Assembly: GCF_958350005.1 (NCBI RefSeq)
Contig: NZ_CATWFF010000127.1
Location: 1 to 5,950, forward strand
DNA from: an uncultured Megasphaera sp.
Lineage (GTDB): Bacteria; Bacillota; Negativicutes; Veillonellales; Megasphaeraceae
Length of the DNA stretch: 5,950 nucleotides
Direction: 5' to 3'
Below the pieces are notes generated by a model, which had not been told where the DNA came from, made no database searches, and saw only the letters and a program-made list of their open reading frames with translations. The position numbers were made by a program, and so were the translations under genes. This document shows positions 1 through 5,916 of the stretch, piece by piece. The stretch's first letter is position 1; every line of letters starts with the position of its first letter.

Positions 1-22
1 TTCAATCACAGGAGGAAATATC

Positions 23-340
23 ATGTTTGGTGGAAATATGCAGGGAATGATGAAGAAAGTTCAGAAAATGCAGAAAGAAATGAAAAAACTGCAGGAAGAT
101 CTGAAAAAACGTACTGTAGAAGCGACTGTCGGCGGCGGTGCCCTGACCCTGGTCATGAACGGCGAAAAGAATGTGGAAAGCGTTCATATTGACCCGAGCA
201 TTATCGATCCGGAAGATGCGGAAATGCTGGAAGATCTCGTCGTAGCAGCCGTAAATGAAGCCAATAAGAAAGTCGACGAAATGATGGCTCAGGAAATGGG
301 TAAAATTACAGGCGGCATGCATCTTCCCGGTATGTTCTAA
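23..340 (+). CDS. ebfC: YbaB/EbfC family nucleoid-associated protein
   Basis: A 105-residue DNA-binding protein of the YbaB/EbfC family, the usual length. In characterised members, dimers bind DNA and help organise the nucleoid; the gene's constant company with dnaX and recR suggests a link to recombination or replication. The N-terminal third (about residues 6-30) is a Lys/Met/Gln-rich helix, as expected for the dimer's charged helical arm. The core has the family signatures: GGGA at about residues 37-40, MNG at 45-47, IDPSIIDPED at about 56-65 followed by MLEDLVVAAVNEA, and the C-terminal GKITGGM..PGMF ending. The ATG start follows a strong GGAGG at 11-15 with 7 bases of spacing. The stop codon shares its last A with the recR ATG, so the two are probably translationally coupled. 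The upstream dnaX expected from synteny lies outside the window. Confidence 0.97.
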   Translation: MFGGNMQGMMKKVQKMQKEMKKLQEDLKKRTVEATVGGGALTLVMNGEKNVESVHIDPSIIDPEDAEMLEDLVVAAVNEANKKVDEMMAQEMGKITGGMHLPGMF

Positions 341-930
341 TGGATACGCCTTTAGACCGGCTTACGGAACAGTTTCGCCGCCTTCCCGGCATTGGCATTA
401 AGACAGCCCGCAAGCTGGCGTACTATATCGTTCAGGAACCGCCGGAACGGGTAGACGCCTTTGTAGCAGCCATTCGTAATGCCAAGGAGACGATGAAATT
501 CTGCTCTGTCTGCTTTAATTTGTCTTCTCAGGACCCCTGTCCTATCTGCAGTGACAGCAAGCGGGATCATTCCGTCATATGCGTCGTCGAAACGCCGCAG
601 GACGTCATGGCCATTGAACGAAGCGGCGACTACCACGGCGTGTATCATGTGCTGCACGGCGCTCTTTCGCCGCTGGACGGCGTAGGCGTTGAAGATCTGA
701 GGATTAAGGAACTGATTCAGCGGCTTAATGACCCGGAAGTCAAGGAAGTGATCCTTGCTACCGATCCCGATGTGGAAGGAGAAGCGACGGCGCTGTATCT
801 GGCCCGTCTGCTGAAGACTGCCGGCATTCGTGTGACCCGCATTGCCCGGGGCCTTCCCATGGGCGGCGATATTGAGTATGCTGATGAAGCTACGCTGGCA
901 GGAGCCGTAGCCAACCGGCAGGAAATGTGA
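340..930 (+). CDS. recR: Recombination mediator protein RecR
   Basis: RecR works with RecO (and RecF) to load RecA onto single-stranded DNA at gaps during recombinational repair. At 196 residues the protein is full length. Domains in order: a helix-hairpin-helix with LPGIGIKTARKLA at about residues 15-27; a four-cysteine zinc finger at C55, C58, C67 and C70; a Toprim domain beginning VICVVETPQDV at about 79-89 with the acidic E84; the second Toprim acidic site ATDPDVEGEATA at about 140-151; and the C-terminal ARGLPMGGDIEYAD segment at about 169-182, typical of RecR. The start ATG uses the last base of the ebfC stop codon, giving coupling. One feature to note is that the Toprim site reads D142-P-D144, an intact DxD, where B. 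subtilis and E. coli RecR as I recall them have ATNP. Assignment is secure. Confidence 0.98.
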   Translation: MDTPLDRLTEQFRRLPGIGIKTARKLAYYIVQEPPERVDAFVAAIRNAKETMKFCSVCFNLSSQDPCPICSDSKRDHSVICVVETPQDVMAIERSGDYHGVYHVLHGALSPLDGVGVEDLRIKELIQRLNDPEVKEVILATDPDVEGEATALYLARLLKTAGIRVTRIARGLPMGGDIEYADEATLAGAVANRQEM

Positions 931-940
931 GGCACTGCAT

Positions 941-1186
941 ATGGAATATATTTGGGTAGCTGTCGGCATTGCCGCCTTATTTTTGCTGAATAAGTTCGTA
1001 TTGGCGCCAGTACGGCGGCTGATTGTTAATCTCGTCGTCGGGCTCCTCGTCCTGTATCTGGTCAATACATATGGCTATCTGTTTGGGTTTCATGCCGTTC
1101 CCATTACGGTAGTTACAGGGCTGCTTATTGGCATATTCGGCCTTCCCGGCGTCTTGCTGATTACATTGTATTACACGTTTTTTTAG
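941..1186 (+). CDS. bofA: BofA-like membrane protein (pro-sigma-K processing inhibitor family)
   Basis: An 81-residue, almost entirely hydrophobic protein. Hydrophobic spans lie at about residues 3-22, 27-49 and 53-81, separated by VRRL near residue 25 and a short polar turn (VNTYGYLFGFHA). The GIFGLPGVLLI stretch at about 64-74 is the characteristic BofA C-terminal signature, and the position right after recR matches the recR-yaaL-bofA order of Bacillus, here without yaaL. In B. subtilis, BofA sits in the forespore outer membrane and holds the SpoIVFB protease inactive until pro-sigma-K processing. Whether this organism sporulates cannot be told from the window, so the role here is uncertain. 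A GAGG at 929-932, overlapping the recR stop, lies 8 bases from the ATG and supports this start. The symbol denotes family membership, not proven function. Confidence 0.85.
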   Translation: MEYIWVAVGIAALFLLNKFVLAPVRRLIVNLVVGLLVLYLVNTYGYLFGFHAVPITVVTGLLIGIFGLPGVLLITLYYTFF

Positions 1187-1203
1187 TATAATGGAGATGG
1201 CCT

Positions 1204-2340
1204 ATGGTACATGTAAAAAAATGGGCTGCCATGGCCCTGGTGCTGGCTGCCGTTGCCCTTTCAGGCTGCGGCAACAGCGTGTCTACAAAAGTTGAAACCG
1301 TATCCAAGTCAGAGCATCCCGTTGCACTGACGCTGGACGCCAATATGACGGCTCTGCACGCAACGACGATTGTGCCGAAAATTTCCGGCCGCCTTACGTC
1401 GGCTCCGCTTACAGTAGGGCAGGAAGTCAAGGCCGGCGACGTAGTCGTACAGATAGACGCTGCGCCGTATCAGCAGAGCATCAGTTCTGCTGAGGCCGAA
1501 CTGGCTGCTGCTGTATCGGCAGCAGCTGCTGCGCCGGCACCGGTATATACGGCACCAGCTGCCAGCAGCGGAGATACAAGTGGCCGCCGCGCCCAGATAC
1601 AGGCCTGGTATAACGATGGCGCCCTGTCCAGGGTAGAATACAATCAGATGATGGCCAAAGCCACGCCTGCTCCGGTCCAGCAGGCCGCACCCAGTGCTCC
1701 TGCTGTAGACAGTGCCCGCATTGCTCAGCTTCAGCAGGCTGTGCAGTCGGCCCGGGATATGCTGGGCAATGCTACCATTTACTCGCCCCTTGCCGGACGG
1801 GTAACGGCTGTGTCCGATAATCCGTCTGTTGCCGTTGCCGGCAATGTCCTGGCGACGATACAGCAAATGACGCCCCTTGTAGCTACTTTTGCCGTACCGG
1901 AACCATATGTCGATGCCCTGCAGACGGCTAAACAGAGCGGCACCCTTTCCGTTTCCGTCCTCACGCCGGACGGCGAATCGGAAACAGGGGAACTGACCTA
2001 TCTGGCAACAGCCAAAGATCCGTCTACAGGCTCGTATATGGCCAAGATTACCTTTAACAATACGAAGAATCTCTTTGTTCCCGGCGAATTCTATCATGTC
2101 CGCATTTCAACGCCTCAGGAAGTGTCCCAGATTACAGTTCCCAAGACGGCGATCCGGACGAAGGACAGCGGCGATTTCGTCTATATTGTCAATGCTGACG
2201 GCCTGGCTGATGCCCGTTCCGTTCTGACTGGCGATGAAGAAGAAGGGCGCGTCGTCGTCCTCGACGGCCTGAAAGAAGGGGATAAAGTCGTCATCGATCC
2301 GCCGGAAAAACTGGAAATTGGCATGAAGATTGATACATAG
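1204..2340 (+). CDS. Efflux RND/HlyD-type periplasmic adaptor lipoprotein
   Basis: A 378-residue membrane-fusion (adaptor) protein of the AcrA/MexA type, which bridges an inner-membrane pump and an outer-membrane channel. A lipoprotein signal peptide is clear: KK at residues 5-6, hydrophobic core 8-19, lipobox LSGC with C22 as the lipidated cysteine. Residue 23 is Gly rather than Asp; under the E. coli +2 rule this would not retain it in the inner membrane, though that rule may not apply here. Then come half of a lipoyl domain (about 53-88, VPKISGRLTS...VGQEVKAGDVV), a helical hairpin region (about 88-188), the second lipoyl half (about 190-220, IYSPLAGRVTAV), a beta-barrel (about 225-300) and a membrane-proximal domain (about 308-378). 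The hairpin is odd: short helices and a docking-tip-like segment (GALSRVEYNQM, 139-149) are separated by Ala/Pro-rich stretches. GGAG at 1193-1196 sits 7 bases before the ATG. No pump or channel gene is adjacent in the window, so the partner and substrate are unknown. Confidence 0.9.
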   Translation: MVHVKKWAAMALVLAAVALSGCGNSVSTKVETVSKSEHPVALTLDANMTALHATTIVPKISGRLTSAPLTVGQEVKAGDVVVQIDAAPYQQSISSAEAELAAAVSAAAAAPAPVYTAPAASSGDTSGRRAQIQAWYNDGALSRVEYNQMMAKATPAPVQQAAPSAPAVDSARIAQLQQAVQSARDMLGNATIYSPLAGRVTAVSDNPSVAVAGNVLATIQQMTPLVATFAVPEPYVDALQTAKQSGTLSVSVLTPDGESETGELTYLATAKDPSTGSYMAKITFNNTKNLFVPGEFYHVRISTPQEVSQITVPKTAIRTKDSGDFVYIVNADGLADARSVLTGDEEEGRVVVLDGLKEGDKVVIDPPEKLEIGMKIDT

Positions 2341-2364
2341 ATCCAAAGAGCAAGGTGATAGGCC

Positions 2365-3123
2365 ATGAAAGAAACAGCCAGTACAGCACATCACAGGAGC
2401 TTATTGAAATCCCTGGAAAAAAGCCTGGATGTACTGGATATTTTTGTAGAATGTAATACAGGAATGACCCTCAAGGATATTGCTGTCCGTACCAAACTCA
2501 ATACGTCTACGGCATTTCGCATTATTAATACGCTGGAACGGCGCCAGTACCTGACGCGCGATGAGGCATCCAAACAGTATCGGCTGGGCCCCAAGGCTCT
2601 GGCCCTGGGCTACTCGTCGCACTGGACGGAAAACGTCGTCACCCTGGCCAAGCCTTATTTGCGCCGGCTTCAGCAGATTTTTAATGAAACAGCCAGCCTG
2701 TACGTGGCCGAAGGGGACAGCCGCATCTGTCTGGATCATGTCGAAAGCACCCATGCTCTGCGCCGTGTCGTTCCCCTGGGAGAATCTCTGCCGCTGTACA
2801 AAGGGGCTGCCGGCAAGATCCTGATGGCCTGGGCGCCTGCAGAAGAGCGGAAACGGATGATCCTGCAGTACGGCAATCTGTCAGAAGAAGAATTTTCCGC
2901 AATCCGTCACAACGGGTATGCTGCGACTCAGGATGAAAGTGAACATGGCCTTTTTGCCTTGTCCGTACCGGTTTTTAATTTTGAAGAACAGGTCATTGCA
3001 TCGCTGACCATTGCCGGACCGACCATGCGTTTTTACGATTCGATTCGCCAGAAAATGCTGTTTACCATGAGTCAGTATGCCTATGAAATATCCTATTCCC
3101 TGGGATACCGAAAGAAATCATGA
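2365..3123 (+). CDS. IclR family transcriptional regulator
   Basis: A 252-residue regulator with the standard two-domain IclR layout. The N-terminal winged helix-turn-helix covers about residues 12-73 (KSLEKSLDVLDIF, then MTLKDIAVRTKLNTSTAFRIINTL as the HTH, and QYRLGPKALALG as the wing). The C-terminal IclR effector-binding domain covers about 90-248, with LAKPYLRRL near 94-102, the GAAGK motif at 147-151, and SVPVFNFEEQVIASLTIAGP from residue 200. Family members are usually ligand-responsive regulators of catabolic or efflux genes; the effector cannot be read from sequence. AAGGTGAT at 2352-2359 precedes the ATG at normal spacing. The gene follows the adaptor by 24 bases and overlaps the glycosylase gene by 4 (ATGA). 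There is no divergent partner and no room for an operator just upstream, unlike many IclR loci, so its targets may be the promoter of the whole unit or distant genes. Confidence 0.95.
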   Translation: MKETASTAHHRSLLKSLEKSLDVLDIFVECNTGMTLKDIAVRTKLNTSTAFRIINTLERRQYLTRDEASKQYRLGPKALALGYSSHWTENVVTLAKPYLRRLQQIFNETASLYVAEGDSRICLDHVESTHALRRVVPLGESLPLYKGAAGKILMAWAPAEERKRMILQYGNLSEEEFSAIRHNGYAATQDESEHGLFALSVPVFNFEEQVIASLTIAGPTMRFYDSIRQKMLFTMSQYAYEISYSLGYRKKS

Positions 3124-3728
3124 TATATACGCCGTGGCCGAAAGAGGCCTATCAGGATAAGGCGTCGGTCGTTGCGCCGGCTCTGCTGGGACAGTATCTG
3201 GTCCATGAGACGCCGCAGGGGACCTATGCAGCCCGCATTGTCGAGACCGAAGCATACGGCGGGTTTTACCGCCGTCAGGCCGATGACGGCTCCCATGCCT
3301 TTCGGGGCCTGACGAAGCGGACAGAGCCCATGTTCTGCGCCGGCGGCATATCCTATGTGTACCTCATTTACGGCATGTACTGCTGCATGAATGTCGTCAC
3401 ATCGCCGGCAGGAAGTGCACAGGCCGTCCTTATCCGCGCCGTCGAGCCCGTAGAGGGGATTGAGAGAATGATGGCCAACCGGGGCATGACGAAAATGAGC
3501 CGAAACCTGACGAACGGCCCGGGGAAGCTGTGTCAGGCCATGGGCATTACGCTGGCTCAGAACCGCATGGATCTGTGCGGCTCCGGCCTGTATATTGCCA
3601 GACCGGCGGCACGACAGCCCTTTCATACAGGCCGTTCGCCGCGCATTCATATTGATTACGCCGTTAAGGGAAAACACTTTCCCTGGCGTTTTTATATACA
3701 AGATAATCCATTTGTTTCCAAAACATGA
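3120..3728 (+). CDS. mpg: 3-methyladenine DNA glycosylase, MPG/AAG family
   Basis: A 202-residue monofunctional base-excision-repair glycosylase of the Mpg/AAG fold, which flips out alkylated or deaminated purines (3-methyladenine, 7-methylguanine, hypoxanthine in characterised members) and cleaves the N-glycosidic bond. Recognisable blocks: ALLGQYLV at about 21-28; RIVETEAYGG at 39-48, where E44 aligns with the catalytic Glu125 and Y46 with Tyr127 of human AAG; SHAFRG at 58-63, with H59 matching His136; YVYLIYGMYCCMNVV at 79-93, with N91 matching Asn169; AVLIRAVEP at 102-110; GPGKLCQAMGI at 133-143; SPRI at 173-176; and PWRFY at 188-192. All expected active-site positions are present. Only a weak purine-rich GAAAGA (3110-3115) precedes the ATG, which overlaps the iclR stop as ATGA, so translation is probably coupled. 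The stop overlaps the next ORF's ATG in the same way. Confidence 0.96.
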   Translation: MIYTPWPKEAYQDKASVVAPALLGQYLVHETPQGTYAARIVETEAYGGFYRRQADDGSHAFRGLTKRTEPMFCAGGISYVYLIYGMYCCMNVVTSPAGSAQAVLIRAVEPVEGIERMMANRGMTKMSRNLTNGPGKLCQAMGITLAQNRMDLCGSGLYIARPAARQPFHTGRSPRIHIDYAVKGKHFPWRFYIQDNPFVSKT

Positions 3729-4651
3729 ATTGGGGGAGGATTACTATTATACAGTTTAGAGAATTCCGCTTGGAAGATAAACCCATCATTGATGACTATT
3801 TTCATCAAAAACGATATGAACAGGCTGATGCGTCGTTTATGACCCTCTTTGCCTGGCAGTATCCCTATGAAATTCAGTGGGCTGAAGAAGACAACGTCCT
3901 CTATGTCCGCGCCGGCCGCGGCAAAAAGCAGTTCTGGATTCCGCCTTTTGCCCGTAAAGACGGCAGCTTTGTCAAAGGCGTCGAACGGATGCACGAATGG
4001 TTCGATGAACACGGCTATCCCTTCCTGATGAAAGGGGTTACGCCGGAAGCGGCAGACCGTATTCGCGCCCTCTGTCCGGACTGCTATGAATTTACACCGG
4101 ACCGGGACAACTACGAATACGTATATCTGACGCAGAACCTGATCAACCTGTCGGGAAAGAAGTACCGCCAGAAAAAGAACAACCTCAACCATTTCCGCAA
4201 TCAGTATTTCGGCAACTGGGAATATATCCCCATTACGGAAGATATTTTCGGCGAATGTCTGGAAGCGGAAAAGACCTGGTACCAGCAGCATGAAGATGCC
4301 GACGATGCCGATGAGCTGGAAGGGGAAAGCCAGGCTATTGAAACGGTGTTCAATAACTGGAACGTCCTGCAGCCTACAGGCGGCGCCATCCGCATGTACA
4401 ATAAAATCGTCGCCTTCTCCATTGGCGAAATGCTGAATGACGATACGGCCATTATTCACTTTGAAAAGAGCGATCCCTCCATTCGCGGTCTTTATCAGGT
4501 CATTAACCATGAATTCGTCGTTCATGCCTGGAGTCACACGACCTATATCAACCGGGAAGAAGACATGGGCCTGCCGGGACTGCGCAAATCGAAAGAATCG
4601 TATAATCCTGTACGGTTTGTGGAAAAATTTGACGTTACCCTGAAAAAGTAG
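3725..4651 (+). CDS. DUF2156 protein (phosphatidylglycerol lysyltransferase C-terminal-like domain)
   Basis: Up to 308 residues when read from the ATG at 3725, which overlaps the mpg stop. It belongs to the DUF2156 group, whose tandem GNAT-like fold is shared with the catalytic part of MprF-type phosphatidylglycerol lysyltransferases. This protein has no membrane segments and looks cytosolic. Family-typical blocks, numbered from that ATG: LSGKKYRQKKNNLNHF at 142-157, a GGAIRMYNKIVAFSIGE stretch at 219-235, DTAIIHFEKS at 240-249, GLYQVINHEFV at 255-265, and the strongly conserved-looking INREEDMGLPGLRKSK at 275-290. Substrate is unknown; aminoacyl transfer to a lipid or small molecule is only an inference from the fold. 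The start is doubtful: nothing like a Shine-Dalgarno precedes 3725, but a strong one at 3735-3740 lies inside the ORF and points to ATT 3746 or ATA 3749, which would give a protein of about 300 residues beginning (M)IQFREFRLEDK. The Eis-like gene follows after 13 bases. Confidence 0.9.
   Translation: MNWGRITIIQFREFRLEDKPIIDDYFHQKRYEQADASFMTLFAWQYPYEIQWAEEDNVLYVRAGRGKKQFWIPPFARKDGSFVKGVERMHEWFDEHGYPFLMKGVTPEAADRIRALCPDCYEFTPDRDNYEYVYLTQNLINLSGKKYRQKKNNLNHFRNQYFGNWEYIPITEDIFGECLEAEKTWYQQHEDADDADELEGESQAIETVFNNWNVLQPTGGAIRMYNKIVAFSIGEMLNDDTAIIHFEKSDPSIRGLYQVINHEFVVHAWSHTTYINREEDMGLPGLRKSKESYNPVRFVEKFDVTLKK
3735..3740 (+). promoter_or_regulatory. Strong Shine-Dalgarno inside the DUF2156 ORF, suggesting a non-AUG start
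   Basis: A run of five G followed by AGGA (3732-3740) contains GGAGGA, as good a ribosome binding site as any in the window. It lies downstream of the ATG at 3725 but 5 bases before an in-frame ATT (3746) and 8 before an in-frame ATA (3749). No in-frame ATG, GTG or TTG lies at a useful distance; the next TTG is at 3770. Either initiation uses a rare Ile-type codon, or the ATG at 3725 is served by coupling and this motif is incidental or boosts reinitiation. Confidence 0.55.
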
Positions 4652-4664
4652 AAAGGATACTGCT

Positions 4665-5831
4665 ATGGAATTTCGACTGGCCGGCCCGGAAGACCGGGAA
4701 CTTGTAGAAAACTTATGGGCCTATTGCTTTGAACCGAAGGAACATCCTTTTTTCCGCTGGTATTTTTCCAATTTCTACCGGCCCGAAAACGTTCTTATGG
4801 GTTTTAAAGACGGGCAGATGGCCTGTCTGACCCATTTGAATCCGTACACGCTGTGCCTGCGCGGCAAAGTCATTCCTACGTCGTACATCGTCGGCCTGGC
4901 AACCCATCCGGCAGCCCGGCGCGGCGGCGTAGGCGGCAAACTGCTGGCTGCAGCTCTGCAGGAAATGAAGCGCCGCGGCCATTATGTCAACATTCTCATG
5001 CCGTCGAAGGCCGGCTTTTACCAGCCCTATGGCTATGAACTGTACTGCCATCAGTGGAAAGAAACGATGTCCCTGGAATCGCTCCGCCCCTTGACTGACA
5101 GGACCGTGCGCTTTGCCTTTGTCAACAGCCCCGATCAGTGGCCGTACCTGGCTCAGGTATACGAAGCCTATACGAGAAAGCTGTCCGGTTATGCCCTGCG
5201 CGATGAAGCGTCGTGGCGCAGTCACATCGAAGCGCAGCTGGCCGAGGGAAATATTGCCGTTGCCTTCCATGGCGATACGCCCATTGCCTATATGTTTTAT
5301 CAGCTTGGCGAGCCGACGATCGTAAGCGGAGAATTTGTATACGCCACCATTCAGGGCAAGCGGGGCCTTCTGGATTATATCTATAATCACCGTTCCCAGG
5401 GCAAGGATTTTCAGTGGAACGAAGGCCTTCACGATCAGTCGTACCGCTTCTATCCCGACGGCAAACAGGGACACGAAACGATGCCTTTCATGACCTGCCG
5501 CATTGTCGACGTCAAAGGCGCACTGGAACAGCTGACCTATCCTGACGATGTGGAAGGACGGATCTGCTTCCATACTGATGACCCTCTGGCCGACTGGAAT
5601 ACAGGTACCTTTACGCTCACCGTTCATAAGGGAAACGCTTCTGTTGCCGCAACGCCGGCAGCAAAACCGGAAGTATCCATGCCCATTGGCACACTGGCTC
5701 TGCTGGTCTTCGGCGCCGTCGATGTACAGGACCTGGCATTCAACGAAAAACTCCAGGGCAATGATGAAGCCCTGACCAAACTGGCCCGCCTGTTTCCGAC
5801 AGAAAAATGCTATATTAACGAATGGTATTAG
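4665..5831 (+). CDS. Eis-like GNAT family N-acetyltransferase
   Basis: A 388-residue protein with the three-part architecture of the Eis acetyltransferase group. The N-terminal GNAT domain (about 1-135) carries the acetyl-CoA binding motif R85-x-x-G88-x-G90 in THPAARRGGVGGKLL, followed by LMPSKAGFYQPYGYELY at 111-127, where Y124 probably corresponds to the general-acid tyrosine of mycobacterial Eis. A second GNAT-like region covers about 145-270, with the MPFMTCRIVDV junction at 273-283. A C-terminal SCP2-like domain (about 285-388) follows. In characterised Eis proteins the C-terminal carboxylate takes part in catalysis; this one ends in INEWY, a free aromatic C-terminus consistent with that. 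Eis members acetylate amines, including aminoglycosides and lysines, but substrates vary and none is assigned here. AAAGG at 4652-4656 gives a good start at 4665, 13 bases after the DUF2156 stop. It is the last gene before the terminator. Confidence 0.93.
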   Translation: MEFRLAGPEDRELVENLWAYCFEPKEHPFFRWYFSNFYRPENVLMGFKDGQMACLTHLNPYTLCLRGKVIPTSYIVGLATHPAARRGGVGGKLLAAALQEMKRRGHYVNILMPSKAGFYQPYGYELYCHQWKETMSLESLRPLTDRTVRFAFVNSPDQWPYLAQVYEAYTRKLSGYALRDEASWRSHIEAQLAEGNIAVAFHGDTPIAYMFYQLGEPTIVSGEFVYATIQGKRGLLDYIYNHRSQGKDFQWNEGLHDQSYRFYPDGKQGHETMPFMTCRIVDVKGALEQLTYPDDVEGRICFHTDDPLADWNTGTFTLTVHKGNASVAATPAAKPEVSMPIGTLALLVFGAVDVQDLAFNEKLQGNDEALTKLARLFPTEKCYINEWY

Positions 5832-5855
5832 TGATGCAGACCTCATCTGTATCAT
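5831..5855 (+). other. Small inverted repeat just after the last stop codon
   Basis: TGATGCAGA and TCTGTATCA form a 9-pair stem (5832-5840 with 5846-5854, one G-U pair) around a CCTCA loop; a further G-U pair can close it at 5831/5855. The stem begins at the last base of the stop codon. No T tract follows it, so it is not a terminator by itself. It may stabilise the mRNA 3' end or be incidental. Confidence 0.5.
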
Positions 5856-5859
5856 AGAG

Positions 5860-5916
5860 AACCGGAGCCGTGCAGGTGTATTCATGTACTCCTGCACGGC
5901 TCCGGTTTGTTTTTAT
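5860..5916 (+). terminator. Rho-independent terminator of the gene run
   Basis: A perfect 16-base inverted repeat, 5861-5876 with 5891-5906 (ACCGGAGCCGTGCAGG and its complement), extended by an A-T pair at 5860/5907. After one T-T mismatch, GTA/TAC (5878-5880 with 5887-5889) prolongs the stem and leaves a six-base loop. It runs directly into TTTGTTTTTATT. The complementary strand has no T tract on its exit side (it would read TCTCTATG), so it terminates + strand transcription only. It lies 29 bases past the last stop codon and marks the end of the unit. Confidence 0.95.

Noticed and set aside
128..156. Search for CRISPR arrays, insertion-sequence ends, tRNA genes or riboswitches anywhere in the window.
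   Set aside because: None seen: almost every base is within a well-supported gene, gaps are at most about 24 bases, and the only non-coding tail (5832-5950) holds the two hairpins and no other structure that I can support.
352..1065. A 237-codon open frame on the - strand across recR and bofA.
   Set aside because: Both genes beneath it are secure and this product matches nothing recognisable; it is a shadow.
1128..1152. Recurring CCTTCCCGGC (also near 380) as a possible dispersed repeat.
   Set aside because: Both copies encode Leu-Pro-Gly in conserved protein motifs of RecR and BofA with the same preferred codons, so the likeness is coding, not a repeat element.
1187..1192. A perfect TATAAT just after the bofA stop, possibly a -10 element for the adaptor gene.
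   Set aside because: No good -35 lies 16-18 bases upstream (the nearest is TTGTAT with a 15-base spacer), and transcription from it would start near 1199, leaving out the adaptor's own GGAG at 1193-1196. More likely chance overlap of the stop codon with the leader.
1507..1526. A perfect inverted repeat GCTGCTG-TATCGG-CAGCAGC within the adaptor gene.
   Set aside because: It arises from runs of Ala codons (GCT, GCA) in the Ala-rich hairpin region; there is no sign of a regulatory hairpin.
3692..4537. A 281-codon open frame on the - strand opposite the DUF2156 gene.
   Set aside because: The sense frame has clear family motifs, the antisense product has none, and the frame spans the mpg/DUF2156 junction.
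4713..5897. A 394-codon open frame on the - strand opposite the Eis-like gene.
   Set aside because: It is in the frame exactly opposing the sense codons, which stays open because TTA, CTA and TCA codons are avoided in the real gene. The product has no recognisable family and it would begin inside the terminator hairpin.
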